Positions 6,422 through 15,556 are shown, counted from the stretch's first letter. The stretch is DNA of 34,737 bases from JBBQIY01 sp964553035 (GCA_964553035.1 CAZKJH010000023.1:1-34737), one strand, 5' to 3'. Made by a program: numbers and translations. Notes: generated by a model not told the origin, from the sequence alone.

Positions 6422-7681
6422 CTAGGAAATCGGGTTTCCGCAATCTAAGGTAGCGAAGATATCGTCAAGTGTTTCTGCACGACGAATCATGACCGGCATT
6501 CCGTCTGTGCGGACAAGCCACTCAGCGGATCGTGTTTTCCCATTGTAGTTGAAGCCCATGGCATGTCCGTGTGCACCAGTGTCATGGATAATGGCAATGT
6601 CACCAGGAACTATTTCTGGAAGCAGTCGATCAATAGCGAACTTGTCGTTGTTTTCACAAAGCGAGCCCGTGACATCGTACAGGGTATCGCAAGGGGCGTC
6701 TTCTTTGCCCAGAACCGTGATATGGTGATACGCGCCGTAAAGTGCAGGTCGCATGAGGTTGGCCATGCAAGAATCGAGGCCGACGTAATTTTTATAGGTT
6801 TTCTTGACATGCAAGACTCGGGAGACCAGCCATCCGAAGGGGCCCGTCACCATGCGGCCACATTCCAAAACGATTCGTGGCATGGGCAAGCCCGCTTTGA
6901 TAAGAATGGTATCGCAGACCTTTCGGATGCCTTCTCCAACCGCCACGAGGTCGACTTTCTCTTGTTCTGGTCGATAGGGAATTCCAATTCCGCCGCCGAG
7001 ATCGATGAACTCGAAGCTTATGTCTAATTTCTGGGAGAGCTCGACTACGAGATCGAAGAGAAGGCGAGCCGTTTCAACGAAGTAGTCGGAATTGAGCTCG
7101 TTTGAAGCGACCATTGTGTGAATGCCGAAACGCTTCACCCCTTTGGCTTTGAGCAGGCGATAACCTTCAAACATCTGATCGCGAGTAAAACCGTATTTTG
7201 CCTCCTCGGGCTTGCCGATGATGGTGTTACCAGTCTTGGCCTTGCCGGGATTGAAACGACAGCAGACAAATTCGGGAAGATGTCCGCAGGCTTTTTCAAC
7301 GGCCTCAATATGCGTGATGTCGTCGAGATTAATGATGGCACCGAGCGCGAAAGCTTTTTTGAATTCGGCATCAGGCGTATCGTTCGAGGTAAAAATAATG
7401 TCCTCGCCTTTGATCCCGAGCCGCTCGGAAAGAACGAGTTCTGCCATGGAGCTACAGTCCATTCCGAATCCCTGCTTCTTGAAAACCGCCATTAAGGAAG
7501 GGTTCGGGGTTGCCTTAACGGCAAAGTAATTTTTGAAACCGGGATTCCAGGAGAACGCGGCATTAAGTTCTTGGGCGTTCGCAACAATTCCCGCTTCATC
7601 ATAAACATGAAACGGGGTTGGTGTCTTCTTTTCGATTTCTAGAAGAGTCGCAAGCGTGAAAGGAAACTGTTTGTCTGTCAT
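6422..7681 (-). CDS. lysA: Diaminopimelate decarboxylase
   Basis: LysA removes CO2 from meso-diaminopimelate to give L-lysine, using PLP. The 419-residue protein is a fold-III decarboxylase: Lys56 in YFAVKATPNP should bind PLP, His188 lies in GIHTMVASNE, the phosphate-binding DLGGGIGIPY is at about 227-236, ECGR at 273-276, and Cys342-Glu343 in GSLCENNDKF contributes the partner-subunit active site. HDTGAHGHAMGFNYNG near the C-terminus is also typical. It lies downstream of scpB with a 112-nt gap that contains a palindrome at 7706-7723, so it may have its own promoter. Related alanine-racemase-fold decarboxylases (ornithine/arginine, carboxynorspermidine) are less likely given these motifs. 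Confidence 0.9.
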   Translation of the reverse strand: MTDKQFPFTLATLLEIEKKTPTPFHVYDEAGIVANAQELNAAFSWNPGFKNYFAVKATPNPSLMAVFKKQGFGMDCSSMAELVLSERLGIKGEDIIFTSNDTPDAEFKKAFALGAIINLDDITHIEAVEKACGHLPEFVCCRFNPGKAKTGNTIIGKPEEAKYGFTRDQMFEGYRLLKAKGVKRFGIHTMVASNELNSDYFVETARLLFDLVVELSQKLDISFEFIDLGGGIGIPYRPEQEKVDLVAVGEGIRKVCDTILIKAGLPMPRIVLECGRMVTGPFGWLVSRVLHVKKTYKNYVGLDSCMANLMRPALYGAYHHITVLGKEDAPCDTLYDVTGSLCENNDKFAIDRLLPEIVPGDIAIIHDTGAHGHAMGFNYNGKTRSAEWLVRTDGMPVMIRRAETLDDIFATLDCGNPIS

Positions 7682-7705
7682 AGATTTAAAGGTATTGATT
7701 TTATA

Positions 7706-7723
7706 TTATTGTTGCAACAATAA
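7706..7723. promoter_or_regulatory. 18-bp perfect palindrome upstream of lysA
   Basis: TTATTGTTGCAACAATAA is a perfect palindrome 25 bp before the lysA start codon (ATG ends at 7681 on the minus strand). Its symmetry and position suggest an operator for a dimeric regulator. No regulator gene is adjacent. Confidence 0.45.
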
Positions 7724-7771
7724 AATGAGTGTTTTTGAAAAATACGAGTTTGTCCTCTATCTTTAATTGCA

Positions 7772-7786
7772 AAGAACTGAGTTCTT
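7772..7786 (-). terminator. Possible weak terminator after scpB
   Basis: AAGAACT and AGTTCTT form a 7-bp inverted repeat around one base, 8 bp beyond the scpB stop. On the minus strand it is followed by TGCAATT, not by a clean T-run, so termination would be inefficient. It may instead be part of the lysA control region. Confidence 0.3.
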
Positions 7787-7793
7787 AAAAGGA

Positions 7794-8513
7794 CTATTTC
7801 CTAATCGGCTCCAATTCGTTGAGGCTACTCAGCCCGAAATGTCCTAGAAAGGTTGGCGTTGTTCCGAAGAGGAAAGGTCGCCCAGGTAAATCACTCCGAC
7901 CGATGATGCGCACGAGTTGCATCTCCATCAGGGCTTTGATCACGTGGCCCACGGAAACGCCGCGGATAGCCTCGATTTCCGAACGAGAAACGGGCTGTCG
8001 GTAGGCGATGATAGCGAGTGTTTCAATGGTCGGACGTGTTAGACGCGTCGGTTTACCTTTATTCAGCATCTTGCGAACCCATTTACCGCAGTCGGATGCG
8101 GTCTGGAAACGGTAGCCTCCAGCGACCTCAACAAGTTCCATGCCGAGTCTCAGTTTGTGGAAATTGATCTGAATTTCCTGAAGAACTTTTTTGACACCTG
8201 CTACGGAGAGAACTTTCGGTGCTTCCGGCTTGAGTTCTAGCTTTTCAGCCGCGGCGGCGCACGGAGAGGGCTTGACTTCAGAAGCTGCATTCTCTACAGG
8301 GGAAGTCTTGTTGCGGTCGGCTTCGGCTTGGGCCTCCGCCAATTCTTCGTCCGAAATGTCTAGGGCAGTGGTTTCCTCGGCAATGCGATCTTCCTCTTCG
8401 ACGGTTTCCAAGATTTTTTGAATCTCGACTGGCGTGAGTGGATGATCGGCGCCGAGAATTAGTGCGCAGATGATCCGGTGGATCGAAGGTCGCTCATCAC
8501 AAGGGTTCTGCAT
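7794..8513 (-). CDS. scpB: Segregation and condensation protein B
   Basis: ScpB is the winged-helix (kite) subunit of the SMC-ScpAB condensin, which organises and segregates chromosomes. The product has 239 residues from ATG 8513. The first winged helix starts with PSIHRIICALILGADHPLTPVEIQKIL. The second is recognised by RLTRPTIETLAIIAYRQPVSRSEIEAIRGVSVGHVIKALMEMQLVRIIGRSDLPGRPFLFGTT, the hallmark of the family. I chose ATG 8513 over a codon 14 residues upstream because GGAGGG lies 8 nt before it. The start overlaps the end of scpA by 17 nt, which indicates coupled translation. Between the two halves of the N-terminal domain lies an unusual acidic, alanine-rich insert of about 60 residues. 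Confidence 0.92.
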   Translation of the reverse strand: MQNPCDERPSIHRIICALILGADHPLTPVEIQKILETVEEEDRIAEETTALDISDEELAEAQAEADRNKTSPVENAASEVKPSPCAAAAEKLELKPEAPKVLSVAGVKKVLQEIQINFHKLRLGMELVEVAGGYRFQTASDCGKWVRKMLNKGKPTRLTRPTIETLAIIAYRQPVSRSEIEAIRGVSVGHVIKALMEMQLVRIIGRSDLPGRPFLFGTTPTFLGHFGLSSLNELEPIRK

Positions 8514-9306
8514 GGTCGTTCCCTCCAATGACTGCCGGCGGCATTCCATCGACATCCGACGGGTTTATCCTCAAAATCTCGATTTCCGTAAAAGGTGATG
8601 CCTGTCTGATAATAACCTGACGGAGCCTTAAAAGCTCCAACAGGGCCAGGAAGGTCACGATGATTTCACCGCGCGGGGAAATTTCATTGAATAGCTTAGA
8701 GAAACGGATGCTGTCCGTATTGGAGGTGATCTCGAGGATCATGTCGATCTTATCGGGCACGCTCCAGACGATGGGTTCGAGTTCGCCGATGGGTTCTACC
8801 TCAGCACGCGAGAGAACAGCATTGAAGGCATCGATTAAGTCAAAGAGGCCAATTTCACCAAGGGTGCGTTCTTCTTTGAGCACATCGTCGGAAACGAGGA
8901 GCTCTGAGGGAGAGAAGACGTTTTGTTGGTTGAGTTCGCGTTGCAACAATTCGTCGGCAGCATCCTTGTACTTCTTGTAGGCCACGAGCTGTTTGACGAG
9001 ATCCCAGCGAGGATCTCTGCCTTCCTCTTCCACGTCTTCGCCATCGCCTTGATCTTCAATGGGCAGGAGCATCCGACTTTTGATCAGGGAAAGCGTAGCG
9101 GCCATGACAATGAACTCGCCTGCCATGTTGAGATCGAGGATCTTCATGACCCCGATGTAGTCGGTGTATTGCTCGGTGATTCGGTCGATCGGAATGTCGT
9201 AGATGTCCAGCTCGTCCTTCCGGATCAAATAGAGCAGGAGGTCGAGCGGTCCCTCGAAAACTTCGAGGTTGACCTTGTAGTCATCTGGCAGGAGTTGCTG
9301 TTGCAT
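8497..9306 (-). CDS. scpA: Segregation and condensation protein A
   Basis: ScpA is the kleisin subunit that bridges the SMC heads and binds ScpB. The 269-residue protein opens with the diagnostic KVNLEVFEGPLDLLLYLIRKDELDIYDIPI, followed by ITEQYTDYI and GEFIVMAATLSLIKSRMLLP; its C-terminus has VTFLALLELLRLRQVIIRQASPFTEIEI, the SMC-binding winged helix. An acidic linker (residues about 87-97) separates the N-terminal part. It starts 7 nt after the trpS stop and overlaps scpB, so trpS-scpA-scpB form one operon. No smc gene is in the window. Confidence 0.94.
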   Translation of the reverse strand: MQQQLLPDDYKVNLEVFEGPLDLLLYLIRKDELDIYDIPIDRITEQYTDYIGVMKILDLNMAGEFIVMAATLSLIKSRMLLPIEDQGDGEDVEEEGRDPRWDLVKQLVAYKKYKDAADELLQRELNQQNVFSPSELLVSDDVLKEERTLGEIGLFDLIDAFNAVLSRAEVEPIGELEPIVWSVPDKIDMILEITSNTDSIRFSKLFNEISPRGEIIVTFLALLELLRLRQVIIRQASPFTEIEILRINPSDVDGMPPAVIGGNDHAEPL

Positions 9307-9313
9307 GGGTATT

Positions 9314-10276
9314 TTATTCTAAACCAACTGCTCGCCTTGCTGTTGTAAGCGTTTTTTGTGCTTCGACTCGGGCGCGTTCCGCGCCATCGAGCAGAATTTT
9401 TTCAACGGCGGCAGGATCGGCTTCAAGTGCAGCCCGGCGTTTTCGAAAGTCAGCGAATCGTGTGATGAAGCTCTCGAGAAGTGCTTTCTTGGCGTGTCCG
9501 TAGCCGTAACCGCCTGCACGGAGGTTCTGCGCCATCTCCGCAACTTTCTCAGGTGTTGCGACGAGCTTGTAGATGTTGTAGACGGTGCAGGTTTCTGGAT
9601 CTTTGGGATTTTCGAGCGGCGTTGAATCGGTGACGATGGACATGATGGCGGCCTTGATGTCCTTCGGTGAGGCGGAGAGTTCGATCGTGTTGCCATACGA
9701 TTTGGACATCTTCTGCCCATCGGTGCCGGGCACGATCGCAACTTCTTCAGGAATGAAGGGCTCGGGAACCTTGAAGGTCTCGCCGAATTTCAGGTTGAAC
9801 TTGACTGCCAGATCGCGTGCCACTTCGAGATGCTGCTTCTGGTCTTTGCCAACCGGTACGATATCGGATTGGTAGAGCAGAATGTCGGCAGCCATGAGCA
9901 CTGGGTAGGCGAAGAGCGCGTGCGTGGCTTCTTTGCCATGGGCGATTTTATCCTTGTAGGAATGGCAGCGCTCCAGCAAGCCCATGGGACAAACGGTCGA
10001 AAGAAGCCAGGTCAGTTCCTGTACTTCGGGCACATCGCTTTGTCGAAAAAAGATCGTATGCTCGGGATTAAGCCCACAGGCGAGGAAGTCCAGTGCCACG
10101 TCTTTCGTGTCTTGCCGCAATCGGTCGGGATCGGATACGGTGGTGAGGGCATGGTAGTTGGCGATGAAAACAAACACATCTCCCTTTTTCTGGAGGTCGA
10201 CGCATTGCTTCATCATACCGAAGTAATTGCCAAGATGTAATTTGCCGGAGGGTTGGATCCCTGAAAGGACTCTCAT
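9314..10276 (-). CDS. trpS: Tryptophanyl-tRNA synthetase
   Basis: TrpRS charges tRNA-Trp with tryptophan at the expense of ATP. The 320-residue protein is a class I synthetase with GIQPSGKLHLGNYFG at the N-terminus (HLGN, residues 14-17, is the HIGH motif) and KMSKS at 189-193 in GTDGQKMSKSYGN. YPVLMAADILLYQSDIVPVGKDQKQHLE is typical of bacterial TrpRS. The length is close to the usual 325-335. GGAAAG lies about 10 nt before ATG 10276. It is the first gene of the trpS-scpA-scpB operon. I saw no T-box leader or leader peptide in the 240 bp upstream. Confidence 0.95.
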   Translation of the reverse strand: MRVLSGIQPSGKLHLGNYFGMMKQCVDLQKKGDVFVFIANYHALTTVSDPDRLRQDTKDVALDFLACGLNPEHTIFFRQSDVPEVQELTWLLSTVCPMGLLERCHSYKDKIAHGKEATHALFAYPVLMAADILLYQSDIVPVGKDQKQHLEVARDLAVKFNLKFGETFKVPEPFIPEEVAIVPGTDGQKMSKSYGNTIELSASPKDIKAAIMSIVTDSTPLENPKDPETCTVYNIYKLVATPEKVAEMAQNLRAGGYGYGHAKKALLESFITRFADFRKRRAALEADPAAVEKILLDGAERARVEAQKTLTTARRAVGLE

Positions 10277-10515
10277 AAATTGCGCTTTCCGCCTTGCTGA
10301 AGGCTGCTGTTGAAAAACCTCCTTATTCTATAATAATCGGCCATTCAAATAAACCAATAAATTTTGCGTTTGACCGCGCCGCGAATGAAGGAAGAAATCG
10401 ATGGATAAAAAAGATGTTTTATACTAAAATAGTGAACGACTCCTAAGTCTTAGCAAAAAAATAAGTATGGCTTAAACCGTTAAAAAGCCCGTATCGGGCT
10501 ATAAAGAGGTACATT
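10277..10515. other. Divergent intergenic region between trpS and the LamG protein gene
   Basis: No gene is seen. On the plus strand TATACT at 10420-10425 is a good -10 box about 90 nt before the next start, but the matching -35 region (around 10397-10402) is poor. A hairpin is described separately at 10486-10500. AGAGGT near 10505 is the ribosome binding site for the gene at 10516. Confidence 0.4.
10486..10500. terminator. GC-rich hairpin just before the ribosome binding site of the 10516 gene
   Basis: AGCCCG (10486-10491) and CGGGCT (10495-10500) pair perfectly around TAT. On the minus strand the hairpin runs into TTTTTAA, which is the form of an intrinsic terminator and would stop antisense transcription. 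On the plus strand it lies in the 5' leader next to the ribosome binding site and could affect translation. Confidence 0.4.
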
Positions 10516-13284
10516 ATGCAACATTCGCAAAGATCTCTGTGGACTGTCGGTCTGTTTTTAGGAATAATCGGATTCCTCGTGCCGCCAACGTGTAGTGCCC
10601 TGTCAGCGCTTGAATTCAGAGCGACAACCAATACGGTGGCACTGGGCACCAATATCTCCATCAACGCCGCCTTTACGGTCGAATATTGGGTTCGCTCTAC
10701 CAACAGCACGGCCTACGGCATCATTCATTGCAGCACGAATAATAATTTTGCCATCCGGCATGATCCCTACAATTGGGTTTTGAAAACTGGGGCCCCCTTT
10801 GGAACGCAAAACTCAGGCTTGCTCTTCGCCACGCCTACCGTGACCTTCTACGTCTCAGAAAACCTTGAGGATAATGCTTGGACGCATGTTGCCGTTACGC
10901 GCGACGCGGCGAATTCCCTGCAGATTTATCTCAACGGCGTTTTAGCCGGTAGCCCCCGAACGTGGGGTGGCAAATTACAATTCGACCGTATCGGCGGTGG
11001 GCTTCTGGGGGGAGTCTCCGACGTCCGCGTCTGGAACCATGCGCGTAGTGCCGCTGAGATTACATTCGACCGCTATCGCCGTCTCACTGGTGCAGAATCC
11101 GGCTTGCTCGGCTATTGGCCGCTCGACGATGCCTCGGGCTCGACGGCGCAAGATCTCTCCTCTTCAGCCAACCATGGCACACTTACTGGCGCAAGCTGGG
11201 CTTCGGATGAAGACTTGGCCCTCGTCGAGAATGACAACGCCTTCGTGCCTTCAACTCCCATAACGCTGGCCAATTTTAAGACAGGTAGCACTGAGTTTAC
11301 GAGCTCCAACCGCGTTAGGGTTGCGACCTTCCCGATTCCACTGAACGTCGATTTATACCAGATCACGCAGTCGCCCGATCCAGACGATCTGAGCTTTGCC
11401 TCGGGTGCCTGGACCAACACGGCTACGATACCCACGGAGCTGACTTTCTCCAGTCCTGCCGCAGATGAAGACGTAATCCTTTATGCTTGGTTCACCAACA
11501 GTGCCGCCTCCGTAACCTTGCGACGTGCGTCCGGCACGATCCGTTACACGACAGCCGCACCGCTTCCTGCGGTGCCGACTACGCTGGCTCGCGAGACCGC
11601 CGGCTTCACGGTGCGGCTCCTGCCTACCGAGTTCGACCTCGGGTCAACCGGCGGAACGACCGGTGGCAAGGCCATCCCGATTCACAGCATCGAACTGGTG
11701 GACCTCACGATGCCGGCCGCCGATCTGACGCCTAGTGAAACGAATCGGACACTTCCGTCCATCGCAGGAGATTATTCATTTGCGTTGCGCGTGATCAACG
11801 CCGCTGGCAATGTGGCTACATCCTCGGTTTGCACGGTGACCCTGGCGATCACGAGTACGTTACCGGTCGGCGACCGCTATGTCGCGATCGGCAACAAGAA
11901 CGCTGCGTCCCCCTATTCCACGTGGACGACGGCCGCCTCCGACATTCAGACTGCCGTGAACAAAGCTACAGCGAACGAGACCATCTACATCGCCCGCGGC
12001 ACCTACCAAGGCAGCGGCACTCAGATCGTCTCGATTACCAATGCACTCCAGTTGATTGGGGCGCACCCACGCGAAGAAGTTATTCTTGATGGCGGTGACG
12101 GTGCATTTGGTAATAGAAAGGGCATTGTCGCCACGCTGCCCGCACCGATCGACTCCGCGCCGCTGCTGCGCCTCGAGAACCTCACTGTTACCCGTTGCTT
12201 CGAACAGATGACATACGGCAGCAATGGGCAGGGTATACGCCTTATTCATTCTAACGTAACGAACGGCATGGCGATCATCCAAAATTGTGTGATTTCCAGT
12301 AACCGTTGTATTGGAAGTGCCAATGGCGACCGCACTTCAGGAACTGGGCTTTATGCTCTGGGTGTCAGCAACTCGGTGTTTCATGTCATTGTTTCCAACT
12401 GTCTGGTTCAAGGCAATGTTAGCATTGGCCGTGATGGCTACGGTGCTGGTCTTTACCTTGTATACGGACGCAGCACCGTTGAGTATAGCGACCTGCTCGA
12501 GAATATCGTCGGTGGACTGCGGAGGCAGGAACTCTCCATATACTCCGGATCCGGCGGCGGTGCCGGTATCGCCAATAATACCTCGCTGGATTCCCGGATT
12601 AGTTTTTGTCGGTTTGAAGGCAACACCGCACTCAGCGCCAGCGGCGGCTCGTACGGTGGTGCCTTGGATGTTTCAGGAGTTGCGCTCACACTCGAGAGCT
12701 CGGTTTTCCGTGCCAATCAGGCTTACTACGCGGGAGCTTTTCGGTTAAACACCAGCGCTTCTAATACCAACATCGTCCGCAATTGCCTGATCGTCCGGAA
12801 TTGGGGGAGCTCTTGGGGAGGTGGTTTCTCTGCTTTCGGAACGGCAAGGATTCTAGCTGAGAACTGCACGGTCTCCGATAACGGCTGCGGTGGCGATGGC
12901 GGCGGCGGTGGCGGAATTTTTGCTTGGAATTCCTGCAGTATCTTCGCACGAAACTCGATCATTCGAAACAACACTCCAAACAACGGTAACAGCTGGGGCG
13001 GTACCAAGACATACGAGTATTGCTGTACGTCGCCGATCACGGATGCTAACGCCAACTACTACTTGGTGGGTAATCTTGATGTTAATCCGCTGTTTGTCGA
13101 TTCGCTGAACGGCGACTACCGCCTGACGCGCGCTTCGCCTTGCCGTAACGCGGGGCTGAATCAAGACTGGATGCTCGGCGCGAAAGATCTCGCTGGAAAG
13201 CCGCGGCTCTGCGCTTTTATGGGCACTGTAGATATGGGTGCTTACGAGATTGAGAGCTTAGGAACGCTGTTCCAGATCCGTTAG
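10516..13284 (+). CDS. Secreted LamG plus right-handed beta-helix surface protein
   Basis: The 922-residue protein has a signal peptide (residues 1 to about 28). A LamG/concanavalin-like domain spans about 32-200 (AAFTVEYWVRS, AWTHVAVTRDAANSLQIYLNG, GGVSDVRVWNHARS), followed by beta-rich linker domains to about 450. RYVAIGNKNAASPYSTWTTA and SDIQTAVNKA open a long right-handed parallel beta-helix (about 460-860) with repeated IxNCxIxxN-like coils. The end, NPLFVDSLNGDYRLTRASPC...DLAGKPR...GTVDMGAYE, matches the choice-of-anchor Q region. It then stops after IESLGTLFQIR with no membrane anchor. Such proteins are usually exported and may bind or cut polysaccharide; no catalytic site could be assigned. 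The gene at 29573 encodes a shorter relative with the same ends. Confidence 0.8.
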   Translation: MQHSQRSLWTVGLFLGIIGFLVPPTCSALSALEFRATTNTVALGTNISINAAFTVEYWVRSTNSTAYGIIHCSTNNNFAIRHDPYNWVLKTGAPFGTQNSGLLFATPTVTFYVSENLEDNAWTHVAVTRDAANSLQIYLNGVLAGSPRTWGGKLQFDRIGGGLLGGVSDVRVWNHARSAAEITFDRYRRLTGAESGLLGYWPLDDASGSTAQDLSSSANHGTLTGASWASDEDLALVENDNAFVPSTPITLANFKTGSTEFTSSNRVRVATFPIPLNVDLYQITQSPDPDDLSFASGAWTNTATIPTELTFSSPAADEDVILYAWFTNSAASVTLRRASGTIRYTTAAPLPAVPTTLARETAGFTVRLLPTEFDLGSTGGTTGGKAIPIHSIELVDLTMPAADLTPSETNRTLPSIAGDYSFALRVINAAGNVATSSVCTVTLAITSTLPVGDRYVAIGNKNAASPYSTWTTAASDIQTAVNKATANETIYIARGTYQGSGTQIVSITNALQLIGAHPREEVILDGGDGAFGNRKGIVATLPAPIDSAPLLRLENLTVTRCFEQMTYGSNGQGIRLIHSNVTNGMAIIQNCVISSNRCIGSANGDRTSGTGLYALGVSNSVFHVIVSNCLVQGNVSIGRDGYGAGLYLVYGRSTVEYSDLLENIVGGLRRQELSIYSGSGGGAGIANNTSLDSRISFCRFEGNTALSASGGSYGGALDVSGVALTLESSVFRANQAYYAGAFRLNTSASNTNIVRNCLIVRNWGSSWGGGFSAFGTARILAENCTVSDNGCGGDGGGGGGIFAWNSCSIFARNSIIRNNTPNNGNSWGGTKTYEYCCTSPITDANANYYLVGNLDVNPLFVDSLNGDYRLTRASPCRNAGLNQDWMLGAKDLAGKPRLCAFMGTVDMGAYEIESLGTLFQIR

Positions 13285-13316
13285 GGATTAGGGGCGAGGG
13301 GGCAGGAATTAGGGAG
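13283..13316 (+). repeat. G-run stretch, possible quadruplex
   Basis: Directly after the preceding stop codon the plus strand carries G-runs of 3, 4, 5 and 3 separated by short TTA/CGA-type spacers. A related C-rich version (taaccctaactcc, cccctaactc) lies near 17132-17165. Four G-runs in 34 nt could fold into a quadruplex, though one loop is long. Confidence 0.35.
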
Positions 13317-13347
13317 AATGTGAGCACGACTAAGGATTATAAAATAG

Positions 13348-15483
13348 ATGAAAAGTTTGTACGATTTTCGCAATGTTTTGTTGACGGTGCATCAACCCGG
13401 CCGTCTGAAACCTGAAAAGGCTACTGCCTTCACGGGTACGTGCGTCACGCAACAATGGTGCATTTTGCGTCCAAAGCAGGCGGGTGCTGTACTCCGCCAA
13501 GTCGCGGAGGATCTCCGCGACTATTTTTCGGTTTCGATGGGCCTGGATGTTCCCGTCGTGACAGATGCCAGTCGTTATGCGCAAGCGATTCAGCTTGCCG
13601 TCGATTCCCAGTTACCCCCGCGAACGTTTGAAATTCGCACGCAGGAAGGAATCCACATTGCTGGAGTTGATGAACGCGCGGTTGCGCAGGGCTGTTACTT
13701 TCTGGAAGACGAAATGAATATGAGCGGCGTTCCCGGTTTTGAGTCTGGAACGATTCGGCGGACTGCCCGTTTTTCGCCGCGCATTGTCCATTCGGGAATT
13801 GGGGACAGCATCTACCCTGATGAGCACCTCTCGGCCATTGCCCACGCGGGTATGGACGCGATCATGGTGGAGTTGAGGCACGTGATCGATAATCCCGATG
13901 CTCGTACGGCGGTCAACGACGTGATCCGCCGCGCCGCGACCTTCGGGATCGATGTCTATTGCCTTTCGCGCTTTAAAAACCACCGTCATCCCTCGGATCC
14001 GGATGCTCAGGCGTACTATGCTTCTCGGCAGGGCCAGTATTTTGTGTTATGCCCCGGATTAAAGGGCATGATTTTTCTTGGCGAAACAGCTGAGTTTCCC
14101 TCGCATGATCCGCGCACCACGGGCCGTGACTGGCGTTCATCGCTCGGTGAAACGAAACCAAGCCCCGGCTGGTTTCCCTGTGAGGATTACCCCGATTTCA
14201 TTGCGCTCATGCGCGATGTCGTGCGTGCGGTAAAGCCTGACGCCGATGTGATTCTCTGGTCTTACAACTGGTGCTATATTGATGCCGACTTGCGACTCAA
14301 ACTGATCGAACGGCTTCCGACAGACATTACGTTCATGGCGACCTTCGAAATGTGGGAAAAAATTGAAGTTGCACCGGGTATCACTGAAGTCTGTTCTGAT
14401 ATCACGCTTTGGTTTACCGGCCCCGGTACGTATTTCGCCTCGGAGTCGGAGGCGGCCAAGCGGCGTGGTCTGCGGATGTACAGTTTGACGAATACCGTGG
14501 GCAATACGTGGGACATTGGTGCTGTGCCCTACCTGCCGACACCACAGGCTTGGATCAAGCGCTTTCTGGCTGTCAACCGTGCGCAGGACGATTGGCGACT
14601 TGATGGGGTGATGGATTCGCACACAATCGGTTTTTGGCCGTCAATAATTCCGGAATTGGCAAAGGTTGCATTCTATGAGCCGATGCCTGATCTCACCGAG
14701 TATCTGGCGCGTATCGTGACGCGAGATTTTGGAGCCGCTCATGCCGATGCTGTGCTTGAGGCACTGCAACGGTTCAGCGACGGCATCGGTCATTGCATTC
14801 CAACGAACCATGAGCAGTATGGACCTTGCCGTATCGGCCCCTCGTACCCTCTCTTTTTTGAGCGAAGCGAGAAGCTGCCGATCGGGCCTCGTTCGATGCG
14901 GAATCCAAACTTCACCTGCGATACTGTTTATCGCTATAGCCCGGATCAAGCGGCGAAACTGCTCTGGGAGACGGATGAATACACGCGCATGATGGAGCTT
15001 TACAAGGAGGGCTGCGATTCGCTCGAACGCGTAGCCGCGAAATTGAAGGGTCGTTCGCGCGAGAAACTTGAAGGCCTTCTGGGTGTCGCACGGTTCATCG
15101 AGAATACGGCGCGCACAACGGTTCATGTCAAGCGTTGGCATGCGCTGAAATGGCGGCTTGGCATTTGCATCGATAACGGTTTGATTTGGAAGGGTGGTCG
15201 AAGAGAAGGGATAGACCTCGATCCTTTGACAGCTCCCGAACCGGCTCCAGAGAAAGAGCATGCGGCCATTTTGCGAGAGTTGATCGACATTGCTGAAGCA
15301 GAGATTCGTAATGCCGAGGCAACCATCCTGCTCGTCGAAACCGATTCTCGGTTGGGGTACACGCAAGAGCTTGATTATTGTGCCTCGTCCGAGCAATTAC
15401 GTTGGAAAATTGAAATGACGCGCCGGGCTGTGACAGAGGAAATTCTCCCACGCTTACACGCGATTACGACTCAACAAAAGTGA
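13348..15483 (+). CDS. Putative glycoside hydrolase with GH20/GH67-like N-domain and TIM barrel
   Basis: The 711-residue protein lacks a signal peptide, so it should act in the cytoplasm. Residues about 40-125 look like the small alpha/beta domain that precedes the barrel in GH20 hexosaminidases and GH67 glucuronidases (DLRDYFSVSMGLDVPVV, FEIRTQEGIHIAGVDERAVAQGCYFLEDEM). A TIM-barrel-like part follows from about 145 (FSPRIVHSGIGDSIYPDEHLSAIAHAGMDAIMVEL, GLKGMIFLGETAEFP, DVILWSYNWCYID). The C-terminal 250 residues are mostly helical. GETAEF carries a Glu that could be catalytic, but I could not align it to a known active site, and the substrate is unknown. AAGGA near 13332 precedes ATG 13348. 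The toroid-protein gene follows after 73 nt in the same direction. Confidence 0.6.
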   Translation: MKSLYDFRNVLLTVHQPGRLKPEKATAFTGTCVTQQWCILRPKQAGAVLRQVAEDLRDYFSVSMGLDVPVVTDASRYAQAIQLAVDSQLPPRTFEIRTQEGIHIAGVDERAVAQGCYFLEDEMNMSGVPGFESGTIRRTARFSPRIVHSGIGDSIYPDEHLSAIAHAGMDAIMVELRHVIDNPDARTAVNDVIRRAATFGIDVYCLSRFKNHRHPSDPDAQAYYASRQGQYFVLCPGLKGMIFLGETAEFPSHDPRTTGRDWRSSLGETKPSPGWFPCEDYPDFIALMRDVVRAVKPDADVILWSYNWCYIDADLRLKLIERLPTDITFMATFEMWEKIEVAPGITEVCSDITLWFTGPGTYFASESEAAKRRGLRMYSLTNTVGNTWDIGAVPYLPTPQAWIKRFLAVNRAQDDWRLDGVMDSHTIGFWPSIIPELAKVAFYEPMPDLTEYLARIVTRDFGAAHADAVLEALQRFSDGIGHCIPTNHEQYGPCRIGPSYPLFFERSEKLPIGPRSMRNPNFTCDTVYRYSPDQAAKLLWETDEYTRMMELYKEGCDSLERVAAKLKGRSREKLEGLLGVARFIENTARTTVHVKRWHALKWRLGICIDNGLIWKGGRREGIDLDPLTAPEPAPEKEHAAILRELIDIAEAEIRNAEATILLVETDSRLGYTQELDYCASSEQLRWKIEMTRRAVTEEILPRLHAITTQQK

Positions 15484-15556
15484 TAACGCAATGATCAAAG
15501 AACACGTTACTAACTACGACACCACAACTTATGAGTGATCAAACAATACGGAAATC

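Noticed and set aside
7682..7793. Lysine riboswitch before lysA
   Set aside because: The gap is only 112 nt and shows one simple palindrome and one short inverted repeat, not the five-helix lysine riboswitch layout.
10277..10515. T-box or tryptophan attenuator before trpS
   Set aside because: No run of Trp codons, no T-box core sequence and no specifier hairpin was seen.
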